DNA of 64,000 nucleotides, taken from Humulus lupulus. Taxonomy: Eukaryota > Streptophyta > Magnoliopsida > Rosales > Cannabaceae. The notes beneath the pieces are model-generated. The model did not search any database and had not been told where the DNA came from. It saw only the letters and a program-made list of their open reading frames with translations. Positions 33,101-42,997 of the stretch are shown here, piece after piece. Position numbers and translations under genes: made by a program. The stretch covers positions 169,723,980 through 169,787,979 of the forward strand of contig NC_084798.1 of assembly GCF_963169125.1 (NCBI RefSeq). Reading direction: 5' to 3'. The stretch's first letter is position 1. The number at the start of each line of letters is the position of its first letter.

Positions 33101-34328
33101 TTCGGAGCTGAGATGATGGAGGACATGGCCCTGAGCTTATGCGAGCTCAATTCTGAGAAATGGGCCATCAGTAGCAGTAAGGATCCGCTGTTACTGACAC
33201 ACGCTGTGAAGCAGCAACTATCCGGGGTAAGCCGTCAGTTGTTATTTTTTGGGATCATCTGTCTTTTTGTCCGGCTTTAGCTCATTCTGTTGTCTTTCCT
33301 TGCAGGCCTCTATGATCGCGGAACGCTCGTTCCGGGAGGTTGGTGCAGTTCTGGTTCAACTGGAGGAGAGCCAGCTGGCTCGCCAGGCCTTGGAGGCGGA
33401 GAAGCAGAAACTGACCCAACAGGCCTTGGAGGCCTCGGAGAAGATTGATCAGGCCCGGCGCACGACTGAGGAAGAGGCGGACAAGAAATATCTTGCCAAA
33501 TATCAAGAGTATCGGGCCAAGGCAGAGAATGAGTTTAGACAGCGGTCGGATGGGATGAAGGCCGAAAACTCTAAGATCCGGGAAGAGCTGTCCCAAGCTA
33601 AGGTGGAGAAGGATACCCTGGAAGCTCGCTTGCAATCAAAAAATGATCTCCTCCTTAAGCAGCAAGAGGAATATTCCACTCTTCAGAGTAAGCTGCACGG
33701 GGAGGAGCAACTCCATCAGAGGAGCAGGGATCTCGTGTCTATGCTGCAGTTGGGGCTCGCCGAGAAGGATAAAGAGATCGGGGCCTTACAATTTACTGCC
33801 AGGGGGCATGTGACCGAGAAGCAATCCGTGCTGAGCCAAAATAGGGAACAGCGCAAGGAGATTGATTCTCTTAAGGGGGAGCGTGATGCCTCCAAGGCCG
33901 AAATGGAAAAATTGAAGGCTCAACTAACTGTCGCGGAGGCACAGCTGGCAACCTCCGAGGCGGAGCGCTTGAAGGAGAAGGAGGATGCTGAGGTGATACT
34001 GAACAGGACGATTAATATATCGCATGTGGTCCTCATGCATCAACTCTGGAAAGTGAACCCGGAGGTATTAGGCTATCTGGGAGATGATGCCGAAGCCATG
34101 ACGGAGAAGCTACTCGTGTGGGATCAGGGCCCAGAGGCGTACGTCCAAACTTACAACATTGACGAACGTGCTGGAGCTCCTGAGGTGGGAGATCCCGGAG
34201 AGGCGGGGACCTCTGAACCTTCTCATGAAAAAGTTCCGCCTTCCAATGAGCCGACTCCGCCAGCCTCAGTTGAAACCGATGCCCCCGAAGCTGCGGTCGT
34301 GGAAGCTGTAGTTACCCCCAATGCTTGA
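30183..34328 (+). CDS. Spliced antisense gene (aORF) of the young Tat element, 1123 aa
   Basis: I infer these coding exons: 30183 (single base A), 30635-31315, 31409-32092, 32244-33226 and 33306-34328. Each intron begins GT and ends AG, and the total is 3372 nt, or 1124 codons including the stop, with no internal stop. Splicing of the first intron (30184-30634) creates the ATG. Residues about 100-190 match PF04195, 'putative gypsy type transposon' (HLPLRSYFANFCVKAGIAPF). About 570-625 is glutamine-rich. About 785-1010 is a long charged coiled coil. The gene faces gag-pol, with the tandem array between their ends. Such antisense ORFs are known in some Tat elements; their function is not. The donor after 32092 (GGTCGTC) is the weakest splice call. 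Confidence 0.75.
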
Positions 34329-35796
34329 AGGGGTTTTATCTTTAATTATTTTTCATTTTGAGTTTTTCATTGCGGACATTTTTGCCATAATCATAGCATT
34401 CTCCTTTCTTTTCTGCCGAGTTCTTTATTTATCTTTGCGCTTAGGGTAGACATTTATACGGTAGAAACTGTTGTAGGGGCGTATGGGGTTTTGGTTCCAA
34501 CGGCCAAAACCTATGCACTTCCCACTTGAAGCTTTAACGGATGATGTCTTTTCCCACGTAGTTTCTAGGTTACGAAGGTTTCCTGGTTCCAACGGCCAGG
34601 CTCCTTTCACCGTATTTTAGCTTTCCTGAGGCAAATAGCCAATCCCGGGACTTGTAGTTATACTGTTCGCTGGGATTGCTAAGGTGAGTCGTTCCATTGT
34701 TTGGGACGGGAGTTCTTTTGGTGAGCGTCGCTAGACTCAAGGTTAGATCTTTGCGAAGCAAAACTAACTGTTGTTGCGAACCTCATGGTGGCTGACTTCA
34801 GGGACCTGGCATGGAGCCCTGCGAGGCAAGGCTCATTGTTGTCGGGGAAATCGCCACGCCCACCAGGTGTGATCCTGGAGCAGGGGCATTGCGAAGCAAG
34901 GCCGGCTGTGAGTGGGGGATCGAGCACGTCTGCTTCTGGAGCTGAAACTTGCAATGGCCATGGAGCTTGCCATGCATTATTTTGTGAGATCCGGAGTTGG
35001 AGCCTGCGAAGCAAGGCTTACAACGGTCGCAGATCTTGCCATCTTTCGCCTCGCGGGACCCGGAGCTGGAGCTTGCGATGCAGAGCTTTACAGCGATCAC
35101 GGGTCTTGCCATCTTTCGCCTTGCGGGACCCGGAGCTGGAGCTTGCGAAGCAAAGCTCTACAGCGCTCGCGGATCTTGCCATCTTTAGCCTTCCGAGACC
35201 CGGAGCTGGAGCTTGCGAAGCAAAGCTCTACAGCGATCGCGGAGAATTCTGCAAAGGACTTGTCAGGGAGTTGGGGGTGTTTTGGCGTAGCTCTATGAAC
35301 GTGCCTCAACCCCCAGTCCCGTCCATCGCTGGGCTACACAGGAGATAATTTTCATGATACATAATGGCAGGCATTTCCATGGCAATTTTCACATAAGCAC
35401 ATAATGCACATATGACACGTAATGCAAGCATGTTCATGGCAACAAATAAACCTAAGCTTAACAATTTAAACATTTCAAACAATTTAAAATTTTCAAACAC
35501 AATGCTAGCACATAAGTGGTGTTCTGTGTACGTTTTGTTCAAGGGGCGTATGGCTATGCCTTAGCCATGTATATCCCCCAAGTGAGCGTGGGGTCCGGAC
35601 GTCTCCGGACCGCGTGGTCACTTGTTAAAACGCAGCTTTGAACACAGGGATAAAAAGTGCAGTAAAAACGGAGTGAATCTCTCCTTGTTTCATTAAATTA
35701 GCCTGCTAGGCGTGAGTTTTACAACAGGGAGGATTATTTCCACATTTTTCACTTTTGCTAATTTCACCAAGGACTTCCGACTGGATGGTCCGGGGC
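34329..35796. other. Intergenic region between convergent antisense gene and pol
   Basis: No coding sequence assigned. The left part (34329-34740) is probably the antisense gene's 3' untranslated region. The middle holds the 70-bp tandem array (34745-35260). The right part is AT-rich and would be the 3' untranslated region of the gag-pol transcript. It ends at the pol stop. Confidence 0.7.
34745..35260. repeat. Tandem array of about 70-bp monomers
   Basis: The motif TGCGAAGCAAGGC/AAAGC recurs about every 70 bp near 34753, 34823, 34890, 35005, 35075, 35145 and 35215. The last three or four copies are the most alike, each carrying CGGAGCTGGAGCTTGCGA at 35061, 35131 and 35201. The first copies are diverged. 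Each unit contains a small inverted repeat (GAGCTT...AAGCTC). Tandem repeats in this 3' region are a known habit of Tat elements. Confidence 0.9.
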
Positions 35797-37656
35797 CTAC
35801 TGGTAGTAGCGGCGGAGGTGCTCCGCGTTCCAGGCGCGCGGGACTTTAGATCCGTCGAATCTCTTTAAGTGATATGTCCCATGGCCCACTTTTTCTTGGA
35901 CTTCGTAGGGGCCTTCCCAGTTGGGTCCGAGGACTCCTACTCCCGGATCTTGCGTAGCAGGAAATACTCTCCGTAGGACAAGATCCCCAACTTCGAATGT
36001 ACGGCTCTGGACTCTCGTGTTAAAGTGTCGGGCTATCTTGCCTTGGTACATTTTTAGTTGGACCTGCGACTGCTCCCGGAGCTCTTCGATCATGTCCAAG
36101 GACTCCTGGAGAAGGGCATGGTTCCGGGTAGGATCGTAGGTATCTTGCCTGTGAGAGGGGATCATAGTTTCTACTGGGATGACGGCCTCGCAACCGAAGG
36201 TCATGGAATAAGGCGTGTGCCCCGTCGAAGTTCTCTCTGTTGTGCGATAGGCCCAAAGTACTCGCGGAAGTTCTTCCGGCCAGTGAGCCTTGCAGGCTTG
36301 GAGTTTTTTCTTCAACGTGGTCTTTAATATTTTGTTTACAGCTTCCACTTGCCCATTAGCCTGGGGTCTGGCGACTGCGGAAAAGCTTTTGATAATTCCA
36401 TGCGAAGCACAGAAGTTCGTGAAGTGTTCACTGTCAAATTGCTTTCCGTTGTCGGACACAATTTTTCGTGGAAGCCCAAAACGACACACTATATTCCTGA
36501 TGACAAAGTCCAGTGCTTTTTTAGATGTGACCGTGTTCATAGGTTCAGCTTCAGCCCATTTGGTGAAGTAGTCTACCGCGACTATGGCGTACTTCACTCC
36601 ACCCTTTCCAGTTGGGAGGGAACCTACTAGGTCAATGCCCCAAACGGCGAACGGCCAGGGGCTGGTCATTAGGGTAATTTCTGTAGGCGGCGCTCGCGGA
36701 ACCTTGGCGTACCTCTGGCACTGCTCACATTTCCTGACATAATCCACACAATCCTTCTTCATGGTGGGCCAGAAGTATCCTTGTCGAAGGATCTTTTTGG
36801 AGAGGCTCAGCCCGGAGGTATGATCGCCACAGAAGCCTCCGTGAATCTCATGGATGATGGTGCTGACTTCGGTTCCGGCAACACACCTAAGGAAGGGTAT
36901 GGACAACCCCCTGCGGTAAAGCTTTCCATCCATAACCACGTATCGGGGAGCTTGATATTGGAGCTTCCTTGCGTCAGCTTTATCAGTGGGGAGCTCTCCG
37001 GTGGTGAGAAATCTGAGGATGGGTCCTATCCAGGAGTGGGAATGGTCGATGATGGCGTTTATCCTTCGTGTCTCAGTACTGGGGGCTTCTAAGTGCCCGA
37101 TGGGGACTAAGCCATACTGTTCAATCTCCGGGTCCGTTGCAAGCTTGGCCAGCGTGTCCGCGAGTGAGTTCTGGTCCCGGGGGACCTGGCGGATTTGGTA
37201 GCCTTTGAAATGCTGCAGTAGGTCGCGGGAGAGAGACACGTAGGCAGCCATTTTTTCGCCTTTCGTCTGGTATTCCCCGGATATTTGGTTTACCACAAGT
37301 AAGGAGTCGCTGTATACTTCGATTTTTTGGGCTCCGACTTCTCTGGCCAGTCGTAACCCAGCTAACATGGCTTCGTGTTCTGCCTCGTTGTTGGATGCTG
37401 GGAATGCGAAGCGGATGGCGCTCTGGAGCTGATGTCCTTGGGGAGATATTAGGATGACCCCCGCTCCAGCTCCTTTTTCATTTGAGGCTCCGTCTACGTA
37501 GACCTTCCAGGTGGGAAGTTCCGGGACAGAATCTTCCGGGAGGTCATTCATTCCCGAGCATTCCACGATAAAGTCCGCGAGAGCTTGACCTTTTATGGAA
37601 ACACGTGGTTGGTAGTGGACGTCGAACTGGCTCAGTTCCATGGCCCACTTAAGCAA
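35797..37656 (-). CDS. pol: Pol, second part: Tat-type RNase H and integrase
   Basis: A 619-residue open frame. Residues about 48-175 are the second RNase H (KVYVDGASNEKGAGAGVIL, NNEAE, YSDS motifs) diagnostic of Tat elements. Integrase follows: HHCC zinc-binding region about 269-313 (HEIHGG..H, CEQC), and a catalytic core with D342 (WGIDLVG), D402 (SDNGKQF) and E438 (NGQVEAVNK), all three present. The C-terminal domain (EVGDLVLRRVF, LGPNWEGPYEV) ends AEHLRRYYQ. The frame overlaps the preceding one by 8 bases and would be continuous with it but for one extra base at 37687-37689. It would insert the cDNA copy into the chromosome. Confidence 0.92.
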   Translation of the reverse strand: MLKWAMELSQFDVHYQPRVSIKGQALADFIVECSGMNDLPEDSVPELPTWKVYVDGASNEKGAGAGVILISPQGHQLQSAIRFAFPASNNEAEHEAMLAGLRLAREVGAQKIEVYSDSLLVVNQISGEYQTKGEKMAAYVSLSRDLLQHFKGYQIRQVPRDQNSLADTLAKLATDPEIEQYGLVPIGHLEAPSTETRRINAIIDHSHSWIGPILRFLTTGELPTDKADARKLQYQAPRYVVMDGKLYRRGLSIPFLRCVAGTEVSTIIHEIHGGFCGDHTSGLSLSKKILRQGYFWPTMKKDCVDYVRKCEQCQRYAKVPRAPPTEITLMTSPWPFAVWGIDLVGSLPTGKGGVKYAIVAVDYFTKWAEAEPMNTVTSKKALDFVIRNIVCRFGLPRKIVSDNGKQFDSEHFTNFCASHGIIKSFSAVARPQANGQVEAVNKILKTTLKKKLQACKAHWPEELPRVLWAYRTTERTSTGHTPYSMTFGCEAVIPVETMIPSHRQDTYDPTRNHALLQESLDMIEELREQSQVQLKMYQGKIARHFNTRVQSRTFEVGDLVLRRVFPATQDPGVGVLGPNWEGPYEVQEKVGHGTYHLKRFDGSKVPRAWNAEHLRRYYQ

Positions 37657-39910
37657 TCTGCCAGAAGACTCGGGCTTCTGCAGGACTTTGTCGGAGAGGG
37701 TGGTTGGTGAGTACTTTGATGGTGTGCGCTTGGAAATATGGCCTCAGCTTCCGTGAAGCAATCAGCAAGCAGAGGGAGAGTTTCTCGATCATCGAATATC
37801 TGGACTCGGCGTCCAATAACCTCTTGCTTACGTAATACACAGGGAGCTGGATACGGCCATCTTCCCGGACGAGAGCGGCACTCACTGCGTGCTTAGTCAC
37901 AGCTAAGTATAAGAACAACGCCTCTCCTTCGACAGGTTTGGACAGAATGGGAGCTCGGGTTAAATGTTCTTTGAGGTGTTGGAAGGCTGCTTCGCATTCG
38001 GGGGTCCACTCGAACTTCTTGTTTCCTCGCAACACATTGAAGAAGGGGATACACTTGTCAGTGACCTTGGATACGAAGCGGCTGAGAGCAGCTATCCTTC
38101 CGGTAACGCTCTGGACATCCTTATGTTTCTGGGGGGAAGGCATATCTATGAACGCCTTTATTTTCTCAGGGTTGGCTTCCACTCCGCGGGAGCTGACAAT
38201 GAAACCGAGGAACTTCCCAGACGAGACCCCGAAAGTACATTTCTTTGGATTTAGTTTCATCCCGTACTTTCGGATCACGGCGAAAGATTCCTCAAGGTCG
38301 TCACTGTGGTCCCCGGAGGTCTTGGACTTTACCAACATGTCGTCCACGTACACCTCCATGTTCCTCCCTAGTTGGTCCTTGAACATTCTGTTTACCAGAC
38401 GCTGGTACGTCGCCCCAGCATTCTTCAAACCGAAAGGCATGACCACGTAACAGTAGACACCCTTGTCCGTGAGGAAGCTGGTGTGTTCCTGGTCCGCGAC
38501 ATGCATCTTGATCTGGTTGTATCCGGAGTACGCATCCATGAAGGATAAGAGTTCGTACCCGGAAGTAGCGTCTACCATCTGATCGATTCGCGGAAGAGGG
38601 AAACAATCTTTCGGGCAGGCCTTGTTTAGGTCCGTGAAGTCAATGCACATTCTCCAGGACCCATCGGGTTTCGGGACCAGAACTGGGTTGGCCAACCACA
38701 CGGGATAGTGCGACTCCTGGAGAAAGCCTATGGACATCAATTTGTCCACTTCAGCTTTGACGGCTTCGGCTCTCACTGGGTCCAGCGGCCTCCTCTTTTG
38801 GCGAATTGGAGTTGCAGATGGGTCTATGTTGAGTGCGTGGCACGCAACATTGGGATTAATCCCCGTCATATCAGCGTGGCACCATGCCAGGATATCCTGA
38901 TTATCCTTCACAGTGGCCACGATCTTATCTCGAATGGCCGACGGCAGGTTTTTCCCCACCTGAATGACCTTGGTGGGTTCTCCCGGGTTGAGGATCACCT
39001 CTTCGACTTCCTCCATCGGCTCTATTGCTTTCTCGATTCCCACTCTTGGGTCGAGTTCGTCAAAGTATGCCTCCTGAGCACCCCCAGTTTCTGGTGAGTC
39101 TTCCGCCAAAGGAATGGCAGCACACGTCTCTTGGACCGTATAGACGGATCGGACGGAGACGTTATAACAGCTCCGTGCACTTCTTTGGTCTCCTCGAAGG
39201 GTGCCAATACGCCCATCGTCGCATGGAAACTTCAAACATAAGTGGCGTATCGAGGTTATGGCCCCACAATCGATCAGGACCGGTCGGCCTAAGATGGCAT
39301 TATACGCCGTGGGGCAGTCGACCACCACGAATGTGCTATGCTTGAAGGCACAAGCGTCGCTTTCTCCTCTGAGGGTGACTGGAAGTTGAATTTTGCCTAA
39401 TGGCATGAGTGCGTCCCCATTGAAACCTTGAAGCTGGATGGGGCATGGGGCCAGGTCTGTCTCGGTCAATCCGATCGCGTGGAAGGCCGCTTTGAAGAGG
39501 ATGTTCACGGAGCTTCCGTTATCGACCAAGATCCGTGAGACCTTCTTATTGGCAATCTGGGCTTCCACCACGAGGGGATCGTTGTGGGGGAAGTGCACAT
39601 GTCGAGCATCGTCCTCCGTGAAGGTGATGGGAAGATCCATCATTCGGGGACGTTGAGCAGGTGATTGAACCAAGGCGCACATCTCCTCGGCGTGCTCTAA
39701 CTCCCTCAAGTACCTCTTCTGGGAGTTGCGGGTGCTTCCGGCAAGGTGTGGTCCTCCGGAAATGGTGGCGACGTGTCCGTCAACGGGTGGTGGAGCAAGG
39801 TCGGGCGGATATGGGTTGCCTGGGCCTGGAGCCAACAGGGCAATGGGCGCCGGAGCGGGTGGAGCAGGAAGTGCTGGGAACTGAGACCCGGGAACTTGGG
39901 GGTGATCGGC
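37649..39910 (-). CDS. pol: Pol, first part: protease, reverse transcriptase, RNase H
   Basis: In frame with gag after a TGA stop; the first methionine in the open part is at 39835, giving 728 residues. Protease active site VDNGSS lies at residues 104-109 (of those 728), with the usual IGRP-like ILGRPVL near 181-187. RT spans about 385-560: LVPKPDGSWRMCIDF, FPLPRIDQMVD, and the catalytic YVDDM at 496-500. The first RNase H spans about 630-720 (YLAVTKHAVSAALVREDG, YYVSKRLLDAE). It ends prematurely in PLRQSPAEARVFWQIA because of the single-base shift; the conserved continuation is in the next frame. Reverse-transcribes the element's RNA inside the particle. Confidence 0.92.
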   Translation of the reverse strand, partial: ADHPQVPGSQFPALPAPPAPAPIALLAPGPGNPYPPDLAPPPVDGHVATISGGPHLAGSTRNSQKRYLRELEHAEEMCALVQSPAQRPRMMDLPITFTEDDARHVHFPHNDPLVVEAQIANKKVSRILVDNGSSVNILFKAAFHAIGLTETDLAPCPIQLQGFNGDALMPLGKIQLPVTLRGESDACAFKHSTFVVVDCPTAYNAILGRPVLIDCGAITSIRHLCLKFPCDDGRIGTLRGDQRSARSCYNVSVRSVYTVQETCAAIPLAEDSPETGGAQEAYFDELDPRVGIEKAIEPMEEVEEVILNPGEPTKVIQVGKNLPSAIRDKIVATVKDNQDILAWCHADMTGINPNVACHALNIDPSATPIRQKRRPLDPVRAEAVKAEVDKLMSIGFLQESHYPVWLANPVLVPKPDGSWRMCIDFTDLNKACPKDCFPLPRIDQMVDATSGYELLSFMDAYSGYNQIKMHVADQEHTSFLTDKGVYCYVVMPFGLKNAGATYQRLVNRMFKDQLGRNMEVYVDDMLVKSKTSGDHSDDLEESFAVIRKYGMKLNPKKCTFGVSSGKFLGFIVSSRGVEANPEKIKAFIDMPSPQKHKDVQSVTGRIAALSRFVSKVTDKCIPFFNVLRGNKKFEWTPECEAAFQHLKEHLTRAPILSKPVEGEALFLYLAVTKHAVSAALVREDGRIQLPVYYVSKRLLDAESRYSMIEKLSLCLLIASRKLRPYFQAHTIKVLTNHPLRQSPAEARVFWQIA

Positions 39911-42043
39911 TCAGGGAGCGCTAGCTGCCCCCCTCTGTCCCGGGGAATATGCAGCTCCGTGAACTACCCCCTGTCCGGGATAGATAATGGGTATCCTCAC
40001 CCACTGACCGAGGTGTCCCGCTCTTGCCAGGGACTCGATCTCATCCTTCAGCTGAAGGCACTCATTCGTGGTGTGCCCCACGTCTCCGTGGAACTCACAC
40101 CTCTTATTGGAGTCTCGCGGACGCCTTCCTCTGTGAGACACCTTCGGGGGCTTCCTGTAGTTGACCATATTACAGGTCGCCCGATAGACATTCTCTCGCG
40201 AGTCTATCAAACTGGTATATTCCGTGAACTTGGGCTCATAGTCCTTCCGGGGTTTCTTTGAATGGTCTCCCCGGTTGGAGTTTCTTCCGCTTCGTTTGCT
40301 CCGCGATTGGCTCAAATTTCGTTCTGGGGCTTCCGCTTGCGGCTGCGGCATGCCAGGAGCGATACTACATCCGGTTTGTACTGCTCCGTACCCAGAGAAA
40401 TGGGTTTGACTCGGCGTCTGAGCAGACGCGGAAGGCCCATACACACTTGGAGTGAATCGGGCTCCTGGAAGTGTGAGGGCTGGTGCGGGAGCTTGCGAAG
40501 CAAAGCTCGGCGCAGTCACGGAAGGCGTTGGAGCCGGGGGAACTCCAAAGGCCTGCTGGTAGGCATCCTCAAGGTTGATGATTTCCTGAGCTTTTGACAT
40601 GAATTCGGACAGCGTTTCTGCCCGTCTCCTTTGCATTTCCCCCCATAGCAGGGAGCCGACAGTAAGGCCCGATTGAAGGGCGATCAGCTTCATGTCATCG
40701 CTGACCTTGGTTTTTGCAGCAGCTTCCATCATTCTCTGAATGAAAGCTTTGAGGTTCTCAGTGGGTTGCTGCTTGATGTTGGTTAAGGAACCAACCTCCA
40801 TGTCGTGGTCGCGGGCAGCAATAAACTGCCTCCTAAACGCGGACTGTAGCTCCTTCCAACTGTGGATTGATCCGGGAGCTAATCTTTTCCACCAGTCCTC
40901 CGCGGACTTGGTAAGGGTGAGTGAGAAGCACATGCATTTGGTGTCCTCACTGACACGCGCCACTTGCATCATTTTATTGTATTTAGCTAGGTGGGTACGC
41001 GGGTCTGTCCTCCCATCATATAATTCTATGTGAGGCATTTTGAAGTTATCCGGGAGGGACGTTTCCGCGATCCTCCGAATACATGGTTCCGGGTCTTCCT
41101 CCTCAGAGTCTGACAGGGCCCCACTTTGCTTCCGGACCAGCTTGGTCAAGGCAGCAATCTGTTCCTCGAGCCTCTTCGTATCACTCTCCGGGAGGTCACG
41201 TCCCCGGAGCTTGTCATTAATATGATTTCGGAGGTCATCTCCGCGAGGTCGGGCCTTTTCTCCTTTGGCCTTTTCATACTTGGCCTCCAACCTTCTTCTT
41301 AGGTCCACCGTGGACCAGCTATCCTCGGAGTGCGAGTTCGCAGCCCGACCGTCCTGGTTGACGGAATCACTGGGGCGGTTGTTCCTTCCCCTAGGCCTGG
41401 GTGCCTTAGCACCGGGCCCTTTAGGCACAGAGTGCCCCCTTGGGGCTGAAGGACGTCTGGGCTTAGGAGCGCCAGAGACCTTCTGCGCGCGGGGGGGGGG
41501 GGGGCAGTCGGCCTGGTGATTCACGCCTTTAGGAGGTGCAGGGGCGTCAGCGCGCACAGGCTCTCCAACTTTTTCTTTGCCCTTGTTAGGGGCGGCTTTG
41601 GATGGTCCAGCAGCGGCTGGATCCGGCATGGGGGCATCAACACCACCTAGAACAGAGGCATCCTCGTCCGAGTCGCCTAGGTCTCCAAACTTACTTTGGA
41701 GGCGCTCCATCATGCGTTGCATTCTTTCGGAGACGCGCTCCTGCTCAGCAAGCTTGGCCTTGGTGGCCACCAGTTCTTCGGCTACTTGGACCAGTTCTGG
41801 GTCCTTCTCATAGTAGCAGCCGTCCTTGTAATAACCGTCTTGGACATACTCTTCTTCGTCTTCTAAGTATGTTGTATCTTCGGTACTGACCCGATCCTGG
41901 CGGGATGTCGGGTCTTCACCTTGGTAGTCCAAGGGTTCGCTTTGCACCACATCTTCCATCACGGTATCGGGGTTGACCGTAGCATTTTTGTCAACAGCGG
42001 ATTTTCTCGTAGTCACCATCTCTTTAGCACGAAGTGAATACAA
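39911..42043 (-). CDS. gag: Gag of the young Tat element
   Basis: An uninterrupted 710-residue frame. The likely true start is the in-frame ATG at 42019 ([12 protein letters not shown]), as the first eight codons lie close to the primer site. Acidic N-terminus, coiled-coil-like region ([19 protein letters not shown]), long basic/proline-rich linker including a run of 14 G on the plus strand (41491-41504), and the gag core at about 360-460 ([20 protein letters not shown]). Near the end it has [14 protein letters not shown], a zinc-knuckle variant, followed by [18 protein letters not shown]. It ends at a TGA (39911-39913), with protease following in the same frame. Builds the cytoplasmic particle. 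Confidence 0.93.
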   Translation of the reverse strand: MYSLRAKEMVTTRKSAVDKNATVNPDTVMEDVVQSEPLDYQGEDPTSRQDRVSTEDTTYLEDEEEYVQDGYYKDGCYYEKDPELVQVAEELVATKAKLAEQERVSERMQRMMERLQSKFGDLGDSDEDASVLGGVDAPMPDPAAAGPSKAAPNKGKEKVGEPVRADAPAPPKGVNHQADCPPPPRAQKVSGAPKPRRPSAPRGHSVPKGPGAKAPRPRGRNNRPSDSVNQDGRAANSHSEDSWSTVDLRRRLEAKYEKAKGEKARPRGDDLRNHINDKLRGRDLPESDTKRLEEQIAALTKLVRKQSGALSDSEEEDPEPCIRRIAETSLPDNFKMPHIELYDGRTDPRTHLAKYNKMMQVARVSEDTKCMCFSLTLTKSAEDWWKRLAPGSIHSWKELQSAFRRQFIAARDHDMEVGSLTNIKQQPTENLKAFIQRMMEAAAKTKVSDDMKLIALQSGLTVGSLLWGEMQRRRAETLSEFMSKAQEIINLEDAYQQAFGVPPAPTPSVTAPSFASQAPAPALTLPGARFTPSVYGPSASAQTPSQTHFSGYGAVQTGCSIAPGMPQPQAEAPERNLSQSRSKRSGRNSNRGDHSKKPRKDYEPKFTEYTSLIDSRENVYRATCNMVNYRKPPKVSHRGRRPRDSNKRCEFHGDVGHTTNECLQLKDEIESLARAGHLGQWVRIPIIYPGQGVVHGAAYSPGQRGAASAP

Positions 42044-42085
42044 AAAACGTACACAGAAAAAGAGCTGACTAACAACTTCCTACAG

Positions 42086-42106
42086 CTCTCAATGAAAGCA
42101 CCAAAA
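42086..42106 (-). promoter_or_regulatory. Primer-binding site of the young Tat element
   Basis: The minus strand reads TTTTGGTGCTTTCATTGAGAG directly inside the 5' LTR, identical to the site at 9021-9041. Confidence 0.7.
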
Positions 42107-42992
42107 TGTTTACCGAGTTTTTCGGAAACGAATAACTAACAGAATAATTAAAAGATAAGAACTGTAGAAATGCTGAAATGTAACTAAACAAACAGTGTTT
42201 TTACGTGGTTCAGGCGTTAACAAGCCCTAGTCCACGAGTCGATGTTATTATACTTGGAAAAGGTTACAGTAAGATGGCTGGTGCACAAGAACTTCACACA
42301 CTCACAGTGTTTCTCTCGGGTTCTCTTGAAGAAGATGAAGCTAGAGAGATTTTAGTAGAGTTTTTGCTATGTGATTTGTTCGTCCCTCTTCTTGTAAAAT
42401 GAAGGGGTCTTTATAGCTAGGGTTTCGGATTAGGGTTTTTCTCTACGTACATGAGTCTTAATTACACCAGCCATAAATAGGGGATACAATTACTGTAGTA
42501 GCATGGCTACAAGACTCTATGTGGGTATATTTACGTGAAAGTATGGGGAACACACAAAGTCAGCCGTCTTTTCCAAGTTGTCAGCGGAACAGTAGGCGAA
42601 AAGGTACCCTTAGGCGTGCTGGGATGTGTGCGGCTTTGACCTGACGGGCGTGTCAGGCGGGATCCTGTGTCAGACGGATATCGTTCCAAATATGCCTTCT
42701 CCCGGACTCGACCATTCGGTTTTGTTCTGTGCGAGGCACGGAACTGTTTCCGCGGGGACCACTCGAAGAGCCTCTCCTGGAAGGGGCCTCCCCGAGGGGT
42801 ATCCTTCTGGAGTCCGGGAGAGTCGACGAGTTTCCGTGTTGTGCTTGCTTGGAAGAGTAATCCGGATACTAAACAGGAGAGGCGAAGCCTTTCTGTCCAT
42901 CCGCGAACTCGGGTCACCTACCGTGAAAGACATCGATAATTCTGCTTCCCCGAGGACATCAATCTAAACGCTATCCGGAAATCTGGATAACA
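42107..42992 (-). repeat. 5' LTR (886 bp) of the young Tat element
   Basis: Same length as the 3' LTR and four differences in all. TATA box CTATAAAG at 42409-42416 on the minus strand. Flanked on its right by target duplication TCTCT (42993-42997). Confidence 0.95.
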
Positions 42993-42997
42993 TCTCT

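Larger units (their letters stand above)
28540..42992 (-). mobile_element. Young, nearly intact Tat-lineage element with a spliced antisense gene
   Basis: Two 886-bp LTRs (28540-29425 and 42107-42992) differ at only four positions by my comparison. A perfect target duplication TCTCT (28535-28539 and 42993-42997) flanks the element, which sits in the host element's LTR. Minus-strand order: 5' LTR, primer site, gag, protease, RT, RNase H, second RNase H, integrase, tandem repeats, antisense gene (plus strand), polypurine tract, 3' LTR. The dual RNase H places it in the Tat lineage. Only one stop (39911) and one single-base frameshift (near 37688) interrupt gag-pol. It is unusually GC-rich compared with its surroundings. 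Confidence 0.95.

Noticed and set aside
38708..39097. Plus-strand open frames across pol and gag of the young Tat element
   Set aside because: Mirror frames of the minus-strand pol and gag; no domains, no splice logic.
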